Position numbers and translations under genes: made by a program
The notes under the pieces: model-generated
Databases searched by the model: none
What the model was told of the DNA's origin: nothing
What the model saw: the letters and a program-made list of their open reading frames with translations, nothing else
Shown here: positions 33,527-44,715 of the stretch, in pieces
How the letters are laid out: every line of letters starts with the position of its first letter
Numbering within the stretch: the stretch's first letter is position 1
NCBI GenBank assembly: GCA_026873275.1
Contig: JANTUC010000011.1
Span: 1,655,453 to 1,719,452 of the forward strand
DNA: 64,000 bases
Direction of reading: 5' to 3'
Source: Pseudopithomyces maydicus
Lineage: Eukaryota; Ascomycota; Dothideomycetes; Pleosporales; Didymosphaeriaceae

Positions 33527-35836
33527 CTACAATAAACCAAGGAAAAACGCTGCGAGCTCAAAAGGACTTGGTCCTGCAGTCTCCTCATCTTCACCTGGGC
33601 TATCCTTCTTCTCTTCCTCACTTGGATTGGCCTCTACCGGTTCTTCAATTGGATCTTCTAGTTCCAGTCCACCTGAATGGTCCAGCACTAGTGTATCAGG
33701 TAACGGAATCGGATCTACGTTCTTGAGAAGAATAGTCCTCCCGTCGTCTGACCAGTTACCATCATCATCTAGCGGCTCGCCATACGGGTATGTATTTCGC
33801 AAGCCATCAAAATCTGGATGGGACAGGTTATTGAAGCGCTGGAACATCTTCGACCCTGAAGGTGATGAAGGAGCCGAATACATGGGACCTTCTGAGGGTG
33901 TGGTTGAGGGCGACTCATGTTCCAGCTCGGATGGGTGCACCGTTGAGGAAGGAAAAGGAAAGGCACTCCACAGGCTGTGCGACTCACTGCCTTCAGGATA
34001 CTCGGATGTTTGGTCTTGACTTTTAACTACAGTCTTTTCCAGTTCCATCGTTTCGAGATTCAATTTATATTCTGTATCTGGAATCTCCGCGTCCCCAGCA
34101 GCAGAGGAACTGCTACTTTCGTTGAATAATTCCTCAGGTTTTTCTTGGCTGCGATATTCATCCCAACCTTCGTTGCCGTCATCGGAGTCATCGTCGCTGC
34201 CTGCTGGGTTCTTAGTGATGTCGTACTTGAACCCTTGTTTACCGCTCAACTGTTCCTCGATCCAGTTTGGAAGCTCTCTGATAGCCCCCTCTGGATTTCC
34301 TCTCCAGGTCATGCAATATGACTGTATCTCGCATGGTGTAAATCGCTTAGAAGGAATCAAATCGCCAAACTCCTTCGCCATGCGATCGATTTGCTGCTTC
34401 TTGACTTTTCCTTTGAGACGTGGGTCAGTACCGAAGATCCGAGTGAAGGTTATGGAAGCGACCAATTTAGTGCTACGCCCAAGGTATATGCGCCGATCTA
34501 TGCGGCCAGGACGTATGAGCGCTTCATCTAGAGAGTTAGGCGAGTTTGTTGTGAATACGACTAGCCGGCCTTCTTTGGCTCCCGGACCATCAAGGACGTT
34601 GAGCAAGCCGCCGAGCGTTACTTTTGCGCCCTTCGCCGCCTTTCCTGCATCTTTCCTCTTCTTCTTCTGGGACTTCTTTGACGAATCGCTCTTTTTTCCT
34701 TTTCCTTTCCTTTCTGAGCCGCTGCCTGAGTCGCCATCTGAGTCGTCATCTGAGTCGCTGTCGGTGTCGTCGTCTGAAATGGGGGCTTCATCCTTTGTCT
34801 GGATATGTCTCACAATGCCTGCAGTATCGATCTCCTCAAACAGAACCAAACAACGTTTTGGAAAGCTTTGAAATGCCTTTTGAAGGCTTTCATCATCCAT
34901 ACCGCTAAGATGGATATAGTATATCGGAAGATTAAACTCACTAGCAATGGCGGTGCACAGAGAGGATTTTCCAGTTCCGGGTGGACCGTAAAACATGTAT
35001 CCTCTACGATAAGGTGCCCCATTCTCAAAACACCAATGTTCTGTTTCCGGATCGAAAAAGTCTTGGAGTTCGGACAAAAGCTCCTGTTTCACTCGAGGCG
35101 TAATGTCGATGGAATTTAGCGTTCGCCTCTTATTGGTTACGACTTCCGGTTTGTCATTACCCCTAATCATATGTACCTCTAGGACGTTGGTTCTGCTTTT
35201 AGCTGAAATTTGTACATGGCGAATGAGAGCTTGTAGCGGCTTCGCATTACCCCAAAAGCACCGAAGCCTCATATTTAAGTGGTTGCCTGTATTCTCAAAG
35301 GCGAAGATCTTTCCTTGAAAGAAGAAAAAGGATCGTCCTACCGATGCAGCAAATTCGTAATCGTTGTATCCGCGGCCTTCCTCTGCATCGCTCGGGCCTG
35401 AATTGTAATTTCCCCAGGAATTGCGGGTTGAGTTCCCATTTCTGTCAATTTGTTGCCATTTCAAGTTCTGGAATGATGGGAAAGCAGACAAGAAACGCAG
35501 GGCTTGTTGATTCGAAGATTGTTGAGCAACCCACAATTGTAAATCCCTGGCAAGAACCTCGTTACAGTTTATCTCAACGGTGTTGGTTCCGTTCTCCTCT
35601 AGCCACTCTAACGCTTTGGTAGAGTACGTACGAGAAGCAGCCAACAGGCACACCCCGAAAACCACATGCTTCAGATCCAAGCCAGATTTCTGGGTCATCC
35701 ACTGGTTAGTCATTCGGAAAAATGATGAGCTCATCAAGGTATCCGCTTCGTTGCTGACTTCATTGAAATAATGCATGCTTTCGACTTTCGGCCGGGGTTC
35801 CCGGTCATTATGGTCATCATAATCAGAATACGACAT
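33527..35836 (-). CDS. BCS1-like AAA ATPase
   Basis: Single exon of 769 residues. The N-terminal BCS1-type region includes RSFFFFQGKIFAFENTG and RRTLNSIDITPRVKQEL. The AAA module has Walker A GPPGTGKSSLCTAIA, a Walker B-like LVLFEEIDTAG and an arginine-finger segment PGRIDRRIYLG. A 60-residue acidic then Lys-rich insert sits between Walker B and the GLLNVLDGPGAKEGRLVVFTT block. A long Ser/Asp/Glu-rich tail follows. True Bcs1 inserts the Rieske protein into complex III in mitochondria, but fungi carry many BCS1-like paralogues with such tails, and this subtelomeric copy lacks a clear mitochondrial signal; it is likely a paralogue of unknown substrate. It is convergent with the ankyrin gene. 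Confidence 0.88.
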   Translation of the reverse strand: MSYSDYDDHNDREPRPKVESMHYFNEVSNEADTLMSSSFFRMTNQWMTQKSGLDLKHVVFGVCLLAASRTYSTKALEWLEENGTNTVEINCNEVLARDLQLWVAQQSSNQQALRFLSAFPSFQNLKWQQIDRNGNSTRNSWGNYNSGPSDAEEGRGYNDYEFAASVGRSFFFFQGKIFAFENTGNHLNMRLRCFWGNAKPLQALIRHVQISAKSRTNVLEVHMIRGNDKPEVVTNKRRTLNSIDITPRVKQELLSELQDFFDPETEHWCFENGAPYRRGYMFYGPPGTGKSSLCTAIASEFNLPIYYIHLSGMDDESLQKAFQSFPKRCLVLFEEIDTAGIVRHIQTKDEAPISDDDTDSDSDDDSDGDSGSGSERKGKGKKSDSSKKSQKKKRKDAGKAAKGAKVTLGGLLNVLDGPGAKEGRLVVFTTNSPNSLDEALIRPGRIDRRIYLGRSTKLVASITFTRIFGTDPRLKGKVKKQQIDRMAKEFGDLIPSKRFTPCEIQSYCMTWRGNPEGAIRELPNWIEEQLSGKQGFKYDITKNPAGSDDDSDDGNEGWDEYRSQEKPEELFNESSSSSAAGDAEIPDTEYKLNLETMELEKTVVKSQDQTSEYPEGSESHSLWSAFPFPSSTVHPSELEHESPSTTPSEGPMYSAPSSPSGSKMFQRFNNLSHPDFDGLRNTYPYGEPLDDDGNWSDDGRTILLKNVDPIPLPDTLVLDHSGGLELEDPIEEPVEANPSEEEKKDSPGEDEETAGPSPFELAAFFLGLL

Positions 35837-36827
35837 GATGCGCTGCTTTCCAGGTATCAGCGGGGTACGTATGATAAATTTCGAACGTGAAGAGAATATA
35901 AAAGTAGTCTGCGATGTTGAGTTCGTATATGTTGTGTGTGTTGATTGGAGAATATGAACTGGAAATGAACCCCGAACTTATATATATATAGAGGTTGAGA
36001 TACATTGTAGGCTCTTATTCGGGTAGGTTGAACTCTGGGGGTTCGACCTGCCCTTTATCATGCATTGTGTCTTAAAATGCTATTCAACCAGTAAAACTTC
36101 TTTTGTGCCTATTTCTGGAACATAACAATAGATGACTCTGATCCTTTCTTATTACGAGAAAGAATAAGTCTTTATAGCATAACACAATGTACTACTTCTA
36201 GTCAGTCATTCAGTTATCATCTTGAGGATCTAAACAGATCTCCCCAAAACCGGCTCATGACAAACCGGACACAACGTATTCATTCAAAAGAAGCAGCAGC
36301 ACGATAGAAAGGAATGAACTAAATCAACAGAGGACGAGTTTACGCTATATATGAGAGGTTGATTGTCTTTGATGAGAAGCTGTTTGCGCTTAACCATCTG
36401 ATTGTAGAGTTTTGATTGCAGGAGAAACCTAACAGAAGACAATGTCGCGGATAGCTTAATACTAAGTGGAATCTTAAGTCCCAAGCTCCTTGACAAACAT
36501 CCAGCCTCCATGCAATTCTTTGTATCGGTGAGACTCGTGGTCTAACAAAAGGCATTATCAGCCACTAATTTTACATTTTAGCTATAATAGGGCTGTGGCA
36601 ACTTTTCATTACAACGGCCATCTTTCATAAACCTGGAATAAGACGGTGTAACGTATCCTTAGGGTCTTCTTGGTACTGTTCGATTGCATCGGCTGTCCTG
36701 AGAAAGGGAACAGGGTGTGCTGACTGGTAATCGATCCCCATCAAACTGTTTTACCCAAAATATCGTCTCTGTTTGGAGAGTCATTCACTTAAGCCATAAT
36801 TGACGCTCTAATTGAAATTCCCCAGCA
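35837..36827. other. Intergenic spacer
   Basis: About 1 kb without recognisable coding. A TATATATATATA run at 35982-35992 is a possible core promoter for the BCS1-like gene. Confidence 0.45.
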
Positions 36828-37585
36828 TTACAACACGTTTGTCATTCTACCTATCCTGGATAGCGGGTCGTTTACTACTTTGACTTCATGCACCTCAATG
36901 CTGGCCTTTCCACTACTATTATTCCCCTCAGTCGCCATGACCATGTAGCTATGTGTGCCTGTTTTCAATCCCGCCTCCTTCCATGCTTTGAAATGGTTTC
37001 CAACTGTCACTACGCCCTCACTCCGCTTATCCTGCCTCACGCTGAATATTTGCCTGAAGGTTGAGGTTCCCTCAATCGACGGCTTGTTGATGCGCATTTT
37101 AGTGCGAACAGAGTAGAAGCTCCCGTCAGATGTCAAGTTGGTGACAATCTCACCCTCAGGAGGTGCAGCAGGTTCATGGTCTGGATGATAGTTTTCAACA
37201 ATATAGTATTCAACCAGCGGATTCGTAGTCCAGCCGTACACAGTGAGGTAAGCGTAGCCATTGGGTTCGAAAGAACCGGTCCAGTTCACAGTCCTGCATG
37301 CAATCAGTATTGCATCCAAGCTTGACTACACGATTTTGTAGGAAGGCGCTACCTGGATGTGGAACCCGGGTTCCAACCCTTCCCACCCACAAAATTGCCA
37401 GTGCCATTCCAAGTCACAGAGTAAGCTCCGTTGGCAAGATTGTTGTATTTCACACTGGTTGAGTTGTCTGTCCAGAAAGAATTAAACCACTTTGCGTGCG
37501 GCTGTTCGGCCCTAACATTAGAAGGTGCGGCAACGACACCGAAAGCCTGAAAAAACATCAACTGGATCGTAGATATGAGAAACAT
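36828..37585 (-). CDS. Secreted endo-1,4-beta-xylanase, GH11 family, second copy
   Basis: Exon 1 37585-37353 and exon 2 37293-36828, joined in frame by a 59-base intron (GTAGCG..GCAG). A signal peptide (MFLISTIQLMFFQAFGVVAA) precedes the beta-jelly-roll: FWTDNSTSVKYNNL, TWNGTGNFVGGKGWNPGS, then TVNWTGSFEPNGYAYL, VYGWTTNPLVEYYIVENY (nucleophile Glu) and INKPSIEGTSTFRQIFSVRQ. The acid/base region reads MVMATEGNNSSGKASIEV: Glu is kept, but the usual aromatic two residues on is Asn. The C-terminus extends about 17 residues past the normal end. Compared with the copy at 12537 the protein lacks the Cys pair and has a different N-terminus, so the two are old paralogues rather than a recent duplication. 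Confidence 0.9.
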
Positions 37586-37996
37586 GTTGACCTGAGAAAG
37601 GTGGTTCGACTAAGTTGTGAGATCGAAGGAGGGGATACATAGTTGCAGTTATTCTTAACGTAGACATCACCATATGCCGGCAGTCTGAGTACCGACATCA
37701 ATGTGGAGTACCGAGAAAAGTTGATGAAACGCTGGAGAGTGGAGATTAAGGTATTATGGCTGATACTCACGCGACATCCGCGATTGGTGCGTCATCCTTG
37801 CCGACGGAGCTCGTACAGCCTAATCAAGCATGGCAACGAACATGAAAAAAATTGTGTATATTGGAGCATTTGGGATAGAAAGCCAAGGATAAAACTGAAT
37901 ATTCGACTTCAGGCAGTGGAGATAAACTGGTTACATTGGTAGTATTTGGCGGTGATCATGCAAAATATTTATATAACCAGGTTCTAGTGTCACTTT
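37586..37996. other. Spacer between xylanase and monooxygenase genes
   Basis: Promoter of the minus-strand xylanase. It carries AGTACCGACAT at 37688-37698 and a partial second copy about 17 bases on; the same motif recurs at 43323-43489. Confidence 0.45.
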
Positions 37997-39566
37997 TCAC
38001 AACCCGCACAACGCCTTCTCCACGTCTTCCTGGATATCATGAAACCACAACCAATCAAACCGGCCTTGCTGTAATATAGGCAATATCTGGCTCATATCGT
38101 CTGCTAAGTAATCATGCTGGAAAAAAAGGATGCGAGCCATCTCTGCAGACTGTTCTAGCTGCTTCTGAGCGCGAGGACGCCGTACCGAGTCGTAGGCACT
38201 TAGCCCAGCGATAAGAAATCTTTCGATATCGACTTCTTTTTTGAATGACTTCATGACCTCCCCTAGTATATTTGACAGAACCACGGCATCCTCTATGCAT
38301 TGAGCAGCCCCTGCAGCTTGAAAGGGCAGCGAAGCATGCGCGCTATCGCCTATAAGTACCACGCGGCGACGGTAGTATGTCGAGGTTTTGAGATGATGGA
38401 AAAGTCCCCATCGTACAGGTTTCGCCATGGCTAGCAGTTGCCGGAAGCGATCGTCGACCCCGGGCCCTTCAAAATCAGCCATCATGGCCTCGTGTGTGAC
38501 GGTTTCTGTCATGGTATTGTTTAATCCCCACCCATCTTGATTAGTGACACATAATAAGTAGTTAAACTCCTACAGTGGGGCCCTTTTTCAGTACTAATAT
38601 GGGAAGTAAATGTGATCCATGGGAGATTTGCTTACCCGCCCTTCTGAAATCCGATAAGTAACAGCACAGCGCTCATGACCAAAGTATAATTTGGCGACAG
38701 CGGTGAGATCCCCAAGAATCGCCTCAGCGTCAGCCATTGGGATGACAGACCTATAGCAATATGCATCGGCATATACAGGAGCAACTTCTTCTGGATATTG
38801 CGATCCTAGGACGTGCGCTCGAGCTGTACTCTGAATCCCGTCAGCACCAGCAAGAACACTTGCTTCCACCACTTCCCCATCTGCAAATCTAAGGATAACT
38901 TTAGATGCATCTTGCTCTATCTCAACAAGACGCTTATCGAACCTCACGTTTTCGATTGGAATAAAGCTGGTCATAATATCAAGCAGCGTTTTCCGGTGTG
39001 CCTAAAGATTTCAGCGTGACCGGATCACATATTGTTAATTTTTAGTACAACTGACAGATTTTCGATTGAAGTCAGGGTGACCCCATGTTGAACTACCATA
39101 CCATGGTTGACCTTGACCTACAATTTTGCTTAGCGTAGGGTTCTTACCTATTCTACATGGAACGCATACCAAGGCCATTTTCGAGAAGCAGACCCTCGAA
39201 GAAAACATCTTGAGCATCTGTAGGTTTATTGCCAACACAAACTCTTTCATAGATTGGACGGAAGCCAGGCTCAATCAGATCCATTGCCCGCAGACCGTTA
39301 GGAGCTAAGCCTATCCCGGCACTGTTACACACTTAGCCAGAAAGCTCTTTACACATATTAATAGTGCCTACCCAACAGTGGAATACTGTTTTGCTTCTTC
39401 ATAGATTGTAAACAGGATTCCTTTCTTGTGTAGGCCCATAGCCAGCGCGAGGCCTCCAATGCCGGCACCTGGTATTCGTGTGAGACAACTCAAACAAAGC
39501 GAAGATGCTTATACTCGACATACCCACAATGGCGACTTTGAAGTCTTTGTTCGGGATTTCAGCCAT
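37997..39566 (-). CDS. FAD-dependent monooxygenase, salicylate hydroxylase-like
   Basis: Flavoprotein aromatic hydroxylase family (UbiH/PHBH type). Six exons: 39566-39524, 39468-39372, 39321-39170, 39117-39056, 39001-38636 and 38569-37997. All five introns are 50-66 bases with GT..AG borders, and the joined frame is intact. The N-terminal FAD motif is VAIVGAGIGGLALAMGL; the middle holds LAGADGIQSTARAHVLG (the DG motif); the second FAD motif is VVLIGDSAHASLPFQAAGAA. Substrate is not readable from sequence; relatives hydroxylate salicylate or similar phenolic acids with NAD(P)H and oxygen. It lies near a dienelactone hydrolase-like gene and a GST, which fits aromatic degradation. Confidence 0.88.
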
Positions 39567-40993
39567 TATGGCTGAATAAGATGTAGAGTGTGGATGTATG
39601 CGGCCACAAGATGAAATAGGTTCAGATGTTCGGTTTGGATCTCTGATGCTGTACCACTTCTCAGTACGGGAAACTGTTACTTATGAGTTGGACTAAGAGA
39701 TTACCTCGAGGAATGAATGTTGCGTTTACTCGGTGTTCGCATGTAGCTACCCGACGGGCCATGATCAAATGATAGCATCCCCTCCTCGGAATAGACCCCG
39801 CTTTCTGATGATTGCGATAGTGCGGAGATAACCCAGTCTGCACCCCGTGGCCTTTAATGCCAGTAGGCGCATGTTGCAGCTTCTTGATTGGCTACTTACG
39901 AGATTTCGCGCACGCTGAAGGGTTTGAGCATCGCGCCAATAAGAAGAGGCACGAGACAAAGAGGTATCGCTAAACTGCATAGCTAGAACTTTTATCAACA
40001 ATGCATGGCAAATATCTTTTATGAGTCTCAATGTCAGCTATTGGCGCCATAAAGAACTCCCTTCATACTAGTCGGCCTCGCATTAAGCGTTGTGTCAGTC
40101 GCAAATGGGAAATCTAATCTGAGCCCTCATGATTGACTTTTGGTTCTTGACTGACTCAGATTCGTATCGAGAGTATGTCTGGGGAGGTTAGAGCTGATTG
40201 TTTGCGTCTGTATATCTCGAAAGCCTGGTGATGCTACTACACCGTTTAACCAACCACGATTTGAAAACAAGCGCAAAAGGTGTCGCCTCCATACGACGTC
40301 GTAAAAACAAGGTGGCAAAAAGATGTCTCCCCACTAGACAGCGTAAAAAAGAACCAGCCACAATTCAGTTCTGCCTCTAACAGCAAAAGCTATAAATGAT
40401 GTATAGCGACCCAAGAATATTTTTCTCTCTGGATTACTGATCGAAAAAGTCAGACTGTTTCTGCGATCTGATCTTCATGCGCTACCATGGTATATCCGTA
40501 TCTCTTGTCATGGGTGTCTTATCCTGTGGCACAATTGATGGTATGGCTCCACAATATCTATGACAGTAGTAGCTTAATGCTAGTCTATGTTGTTCACAAC
40601 CTTCGCGTCTATTACAGTGCACAGCATTTAGAAATTAGGTTGCGTAGGAGATGTTTCGTGTGGGAGCTGTTCGTGGGATGTTTTGTGAAGTAACGGGAGA
40701 AGCCCCAGCGGCGCACCTCAGAGGCTTGAAATGACTTTTCAGCATTCAGTAATCCGAAATTTGGTGCTTGCACCGAAGGTTTCTCCATTTATTAAAATCC
40801 CGCTGTCATTTCACCCCGCAGTTAGCGTTAGCGGACAGCGTTTAGCGAGCCGGACGCCCTGGAAACGTTGCAACGTTCCCGCGAGTGGCTTAACAGTTGC
40901 CCTCTTGTTTCTCACCGGTAAAATTACTTCAAGCATTGAATTCAGCCATCGTTCTACGTTTTCGCTCCATCGCGGATAACTACACACTACAAC
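39567..40993. other. Long intergenic region
   Basis: About 1.4 kb between divergent genes. Only short frames without recognisable features; I see no gene. Confidence 0.45.
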
Positions 40994-42009
40994 ATGGACC
41001 CAGTCCTCGCAAAGCCGGCCGATCTTTGCTGCCTCAAAGGAGCTATTCACGATGGCGAGGCGCGGGGCAAAATGGAGGATATCGACGGAGTTCCTACATA
41101 TGTGGCGACGCCTACAGCGGAAACGTCGAATGGAAACATCATAATATATTTCCCTGATGCATTTGGTCTGCACATTAATAGCTTTTTGATCATGGATGCG
41201 TTCGCCGATTGCGGGTACCTAACATTGGGGATCGACTATTTCTTGGGTGTACGATATTACCCTAGCAAAAGGCTTGACCATAATGCTCACACAAGGGAAA
41301 CAGGATGGAGTAGGAAAGCATTCAAAGACACCGCTGAGCGATCCAAGCTTCGATTTCCCAGCATGGAAAGAAAAGCATTTTGAAGCAAGCATCAAGTTGG
41401 CCACCGGATGGATCGAAAAGATTCAAGAGACATATGGCAAGCCATCAGACGTCAACTACGCTTGTGTGGGCTACTGGTATTTTTCGCTCTTCTGCAACCT
41501 GGGAATTAGACTGACTGATATGTTGGTAGCTGGGGAGCCAGATTTGTGTGTACCCAATTGTCCAGCGCCGGCATCTGTAAGGTCGGCGCGGTTGCCCATC
41601 CCTCGTTCTTAAGCGAGAGCCATGTAACTGGCATCGAAGGTAATAAACGCTCTCTGATATCTTGCTTTTGATAACCCGGTTGCAGCTCCCATTTTTTTCT
41701 CGGTGCCGAATACCGATAAACTGTTCGAGCCGGATGCGCGTAACAGAGCAATCGAGATCATGACGAAAGAAGAGAAGGTTTTTAACATGCAAATTTTCCA
41801 AAACGTTCAGCACGGCTTTGCGGTAAGCTAAAATACCTCAATCATCGAGATCATTCCTTCAAGTAAACCTTTCTCATTGTTGATTACAGACACGAGCGCA
41901 ATTGTCCAACCCATACGAAAAGTGGGCGAAAGAGCAGTGTTTCAAGAGTTTCGTGGATTGGTTTGATCTTTGGCTCCCGAAGAAGACGATGGGAAACTCT
42001 CAGATATGA
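40994..42009 (+). CDS. Dienelactone hydrolase-family protein
   Basis: Alpha/beta-hydrolase of the DLH family. Five exons: 40994-41246, 41296-41476, 41530-41639, 41686-41822 and 41890-42009; the short introns (46-67 bases) all have GT..AG borders and the frame is intact after splicing. IIYFPDAFGLH marks the first strand and loop; the nucleophile Cys is in VGYCWGARFV across splice 2; AVAHPSFLSESH follows; the catalytic His is in NVQHGFATRA. Bacterial relatives open dienelactone rings in the ortho-cleavage of aromatics; fungal members are mostly uncharacterised. Its position near a salicylate hydroxylase-like gene supports, but does not prove, a part in aromatic breakdown. Confidence 0.88.
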
Positions 42010-42252
42010 AATATGGGCTGTAGATCTAAAGATAGAGAACTGTTGAGGCTGCATAAACGCAAAAGAGGTAACCGCAGCCTACTATCAAGCTGAAAGACAT
42101 ATTCTCTATTTATTCACACCAATCGAAGCACCTCTATTTTTGATCATATGTAAGCTTGCTTACATCGCCATCAAGAATATTAGTAGTTTTCTCGCAGAGA
42201 CTCGGATCACAAATTTCTTCATAACCCTTAAACTCTTCATATCAGTATATAT

Positions 42253-42941
42253 TCAATTCGGTCGTGAATTATAGCTTACAATCAACTTCCCGGGCTGATC
42301 GATGCAATCTTCACTGAGTTCTACACGCCTGGTGACGGCTTCGACAAAGGAGTCGGGACCCCAGTTGTATACACCGGTTGCGTTGGGGGCCAATTGATCA
42401 AACAAGGACAGTATGTCTTGGAACAGTCAGTTTACAGGAGCAGATACGATGCGCACATAGCTTACCTTCGAATCGAGCCGTAGCGGTGCCGTTCCTGAAG
42501 CCTCGCATGCCGAATCCGACCGCCGCGAAGTCCCAGATCTTATCTTCCAATCGGGTGGCAAGATTCGAAATTGGCTGCTCAGTGCCTTGAAAATCGACTA
42601 TCAACTGGGATTAAACTTGACGACGGAACCAGTCTGAGATTATTACCTTGCACGTTGAAGCCAGCTTTGACCAGGGCTGCAGCGCCCCAACGTAATCCCT
42701 GGTCAGCTTCTTCAAGTGGGATGCCCTGAGCAGATACCCACGGGTGATAGGCGGCAAATCCTCTGTCCACGTCGATCAGCTATTAAGTCGAGCCGGCTAT
42801 CTCGTTATGTAGGACATACGTATAGAACACATTGAGTTCGCCACAGCCAGCTTGGGTAACCGGTGTTGTAGGCATATATTGTGGTGCAGCTAGCGATCTG
42901 CCCAAAAGAGCGAGAAGTGACAGGTTGTATGAAGAGACCAT
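42253..42941 (-). CDS. Small secreted protein, four exons, function unknown
   Basis: Exons 42941-42820, 42762-42647, 42597-42466 and 42416-42253; introns of 57, 49 and 49 bases are GT..AG and in frame, the second using a TGATAG acceptor. The product of about 177 residues has a signal peptide (MVSSYNLSLLALLGRSLAAP), then GCGELNVFYTGFAAYHPW, GLRWGAAALVKAGFNVQV, LEDKIWDFAAVGFGMRG, and DQLAPNATGVYNWGPDSFVE before a Cys near the end. It has the look of conserved secreted hypothetical proteins of plant-associated fungi. I cannot name the family; no catalytic motif is evident. Confidence 0.72.
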
Positions 42942-44170
42942 CTTGATGGATTGGATAGAACGGATTGAAGTGAGGTGTTAAGATGTACTTATGATTTGGA
43001 AGGTTCGTGGTACAATCTGCACCAGTATCGGTATCACCAACTTTATATACAGGTTTTTGATCTACTATCACATCGTGTGACTTATGAGTGGTAGTACTTG
43101 GCCCATCAGTGGTCCAAGACCGATCCCAATAGGTTGATTCCTTTGAATTCTGTAATGGATAATCTCGGGCCCGAACCTTCAAGCAAATACACTCAACTGG
43201 TCATTAGATATCTTTCATATCCATGCGTTTTTTGCAACGCACGTAAAACGAGCTCAAAATGCTATATGATGCTTTGCCCAGCTTCCTTCACCAGGGAGTG
43301 CTAGGATGAGCCGGTCGGAGATGAAGTACCGACATGCCGACATCGATCCTTCAGTATTTTGTCCAGTCATATCAGTGCCATTACTGCTAAAAAGGATGCC
43401 TAGTGCACTCATTGAGCAAGGTACATTGGTGATTTCGACGGTGTCGGGCGGGAAGTACCGACACAGACTCGAAGTACCGACATGCCGACCACTGATCCTT
43501 TAACATTCCATCATCTCAAATTGACATAGGAAGTCCACCTTCCCATCGTCCAAAGGTTGAACTGGCGCTGAAAATCAGAAATTCCTTCGCAGCATTTGAT
43601 GTCAACGTTGGAGGATCCTTTGCTACCACTGTTGATACCAGCGACTCAGAATGAATACGATGATACCATTTCAAATTCAGGGTTCGCCTTAGATCCCGAC
43701 AACTAAAGGCTCAATGTCGGCATCCGAACTGAACTTGCCTTGAAAAAATGTCCTGTCGGCTTTGACAAAGTAAAAGACCTTACTACATCGCGAGGAACCT
43801 GAACCACTGAGAGGTTACAAGTGAAGGATTTTACGGGGTCGAGATTTTCACGAAAGGCAAATCTATATGTAAAAACGTAGCGGAACCACTTTGCAGGCGG
43901 AGATCCAACAATCAATGGAATAATCTGAGGCGGACACAGTAGCACGAACAACGTGCCCCGTAAGCACAGATAGTTTTGCCCCTAGTGTTATCTGTGCCGC
44001 ACACACTAGGCGTTGATAGTACTGCTTATTTGGGATTAGCTTTTAAAGCACACACAAGCATACCTTATAAGACCGGGGTAAACCAACACTTGAGAATGTG
44101 CCTGGCCCATCACTCATGCGAGGATATTCTCTCAATAGAAGGTTTGATAGTTATTTTCGAGTATACGAAG
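42942..44170. other. Intergenic region with short repeated motif
   Basis: No gene called. The repeated GAAGTACCGACATGCCGAC motif at 43323 and 43471 is listed separately. Confidence 0.4.
43323..43489 (+). repeat. Repeated 19-base motif GAAGTACCGACATGCCGAC
   Basis: Identical 19-base copies at 43323-43341 and 43471-43489, with a third partial copy at 43452-43463. The core AGTACCGACAT also occurs at 37688 upstream of the second xylanase. It could be a regulatory site or the end of a small mobile element. Confidence 0.45.
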
Positions 44171-44715
44171 ATGAGTAACAGCCCTATCGGTTTGATAGTC
44201 TGTCGGACAGACTACAGCGACGAGGGAAAATGGAATCGCTTCATGTCCTATCTTGATCACCAAGCCCACCATGGATTAGTCAACGAGGGTCAAGGCACGA
44301 TGATTCAGTACCTAGACTGGAAATTCCAGGTGGGAACGTCTGTGATGCCTCGTTCAATATCAGTAACCCTATTAAGCCGTAGTCTGATCCCGAACTCCAA
44401 AACGCGGGACCAATAGAGGTCCGGGAGCGCTTTAACAAATGGTTGAAATTGGGAGATGAAACTCCGGACGACAGTTATCGCTATTTAGCATGTGTTCTGG
44501 TTGATAATGCAGCCCTGTACTCGGTCGATATCTGGATGCAAGACAAAACTTTGGAAGACGACAGCTTAACGCTTTTTGATGAACGAGGCATAACTTCTGT
44601 ATGGTTAGTATCGCAAGATGAGAATGAGGGAGATATTGAAGTAGATATATCCTATTTGTTCCCCACGCTGGCTTTTAGAATTCAGATGGACGTAGATAAG
44701 TTTGGTTCAGCTTAG
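44171..44715 (+). CDS. Hypothetical protein, two exons
   Basis: I do not recognise this protein of about 163 residues. Exon 1 starts MSNSPIGLIVCRTDYSDEGK; a 53-base intron (44330-44382, GTGGGA..CCGTAG) joins LDWKFQ to SDPELQNAGPIEV. Exon 2 continues through ERFNKWLKLGDETPDDSYRY and a predicted strand-rich region (LACVLVDNAALYSVDIWM) to an acidic Val/Leu end. The frame upstream stays open to 43976, so an earlier start is possible. No signal peptide. The sequence looks like an expanded accessory-gene family in ascomycetes, but this is an impression only. Confidence 0.6.

Noticed and set aside
43323..43489. CRISPR-like array
   Set aside because: Only two full copies with unequal spacing, in a eukaryotic genome; a regulatory or element-end motif is more likely.
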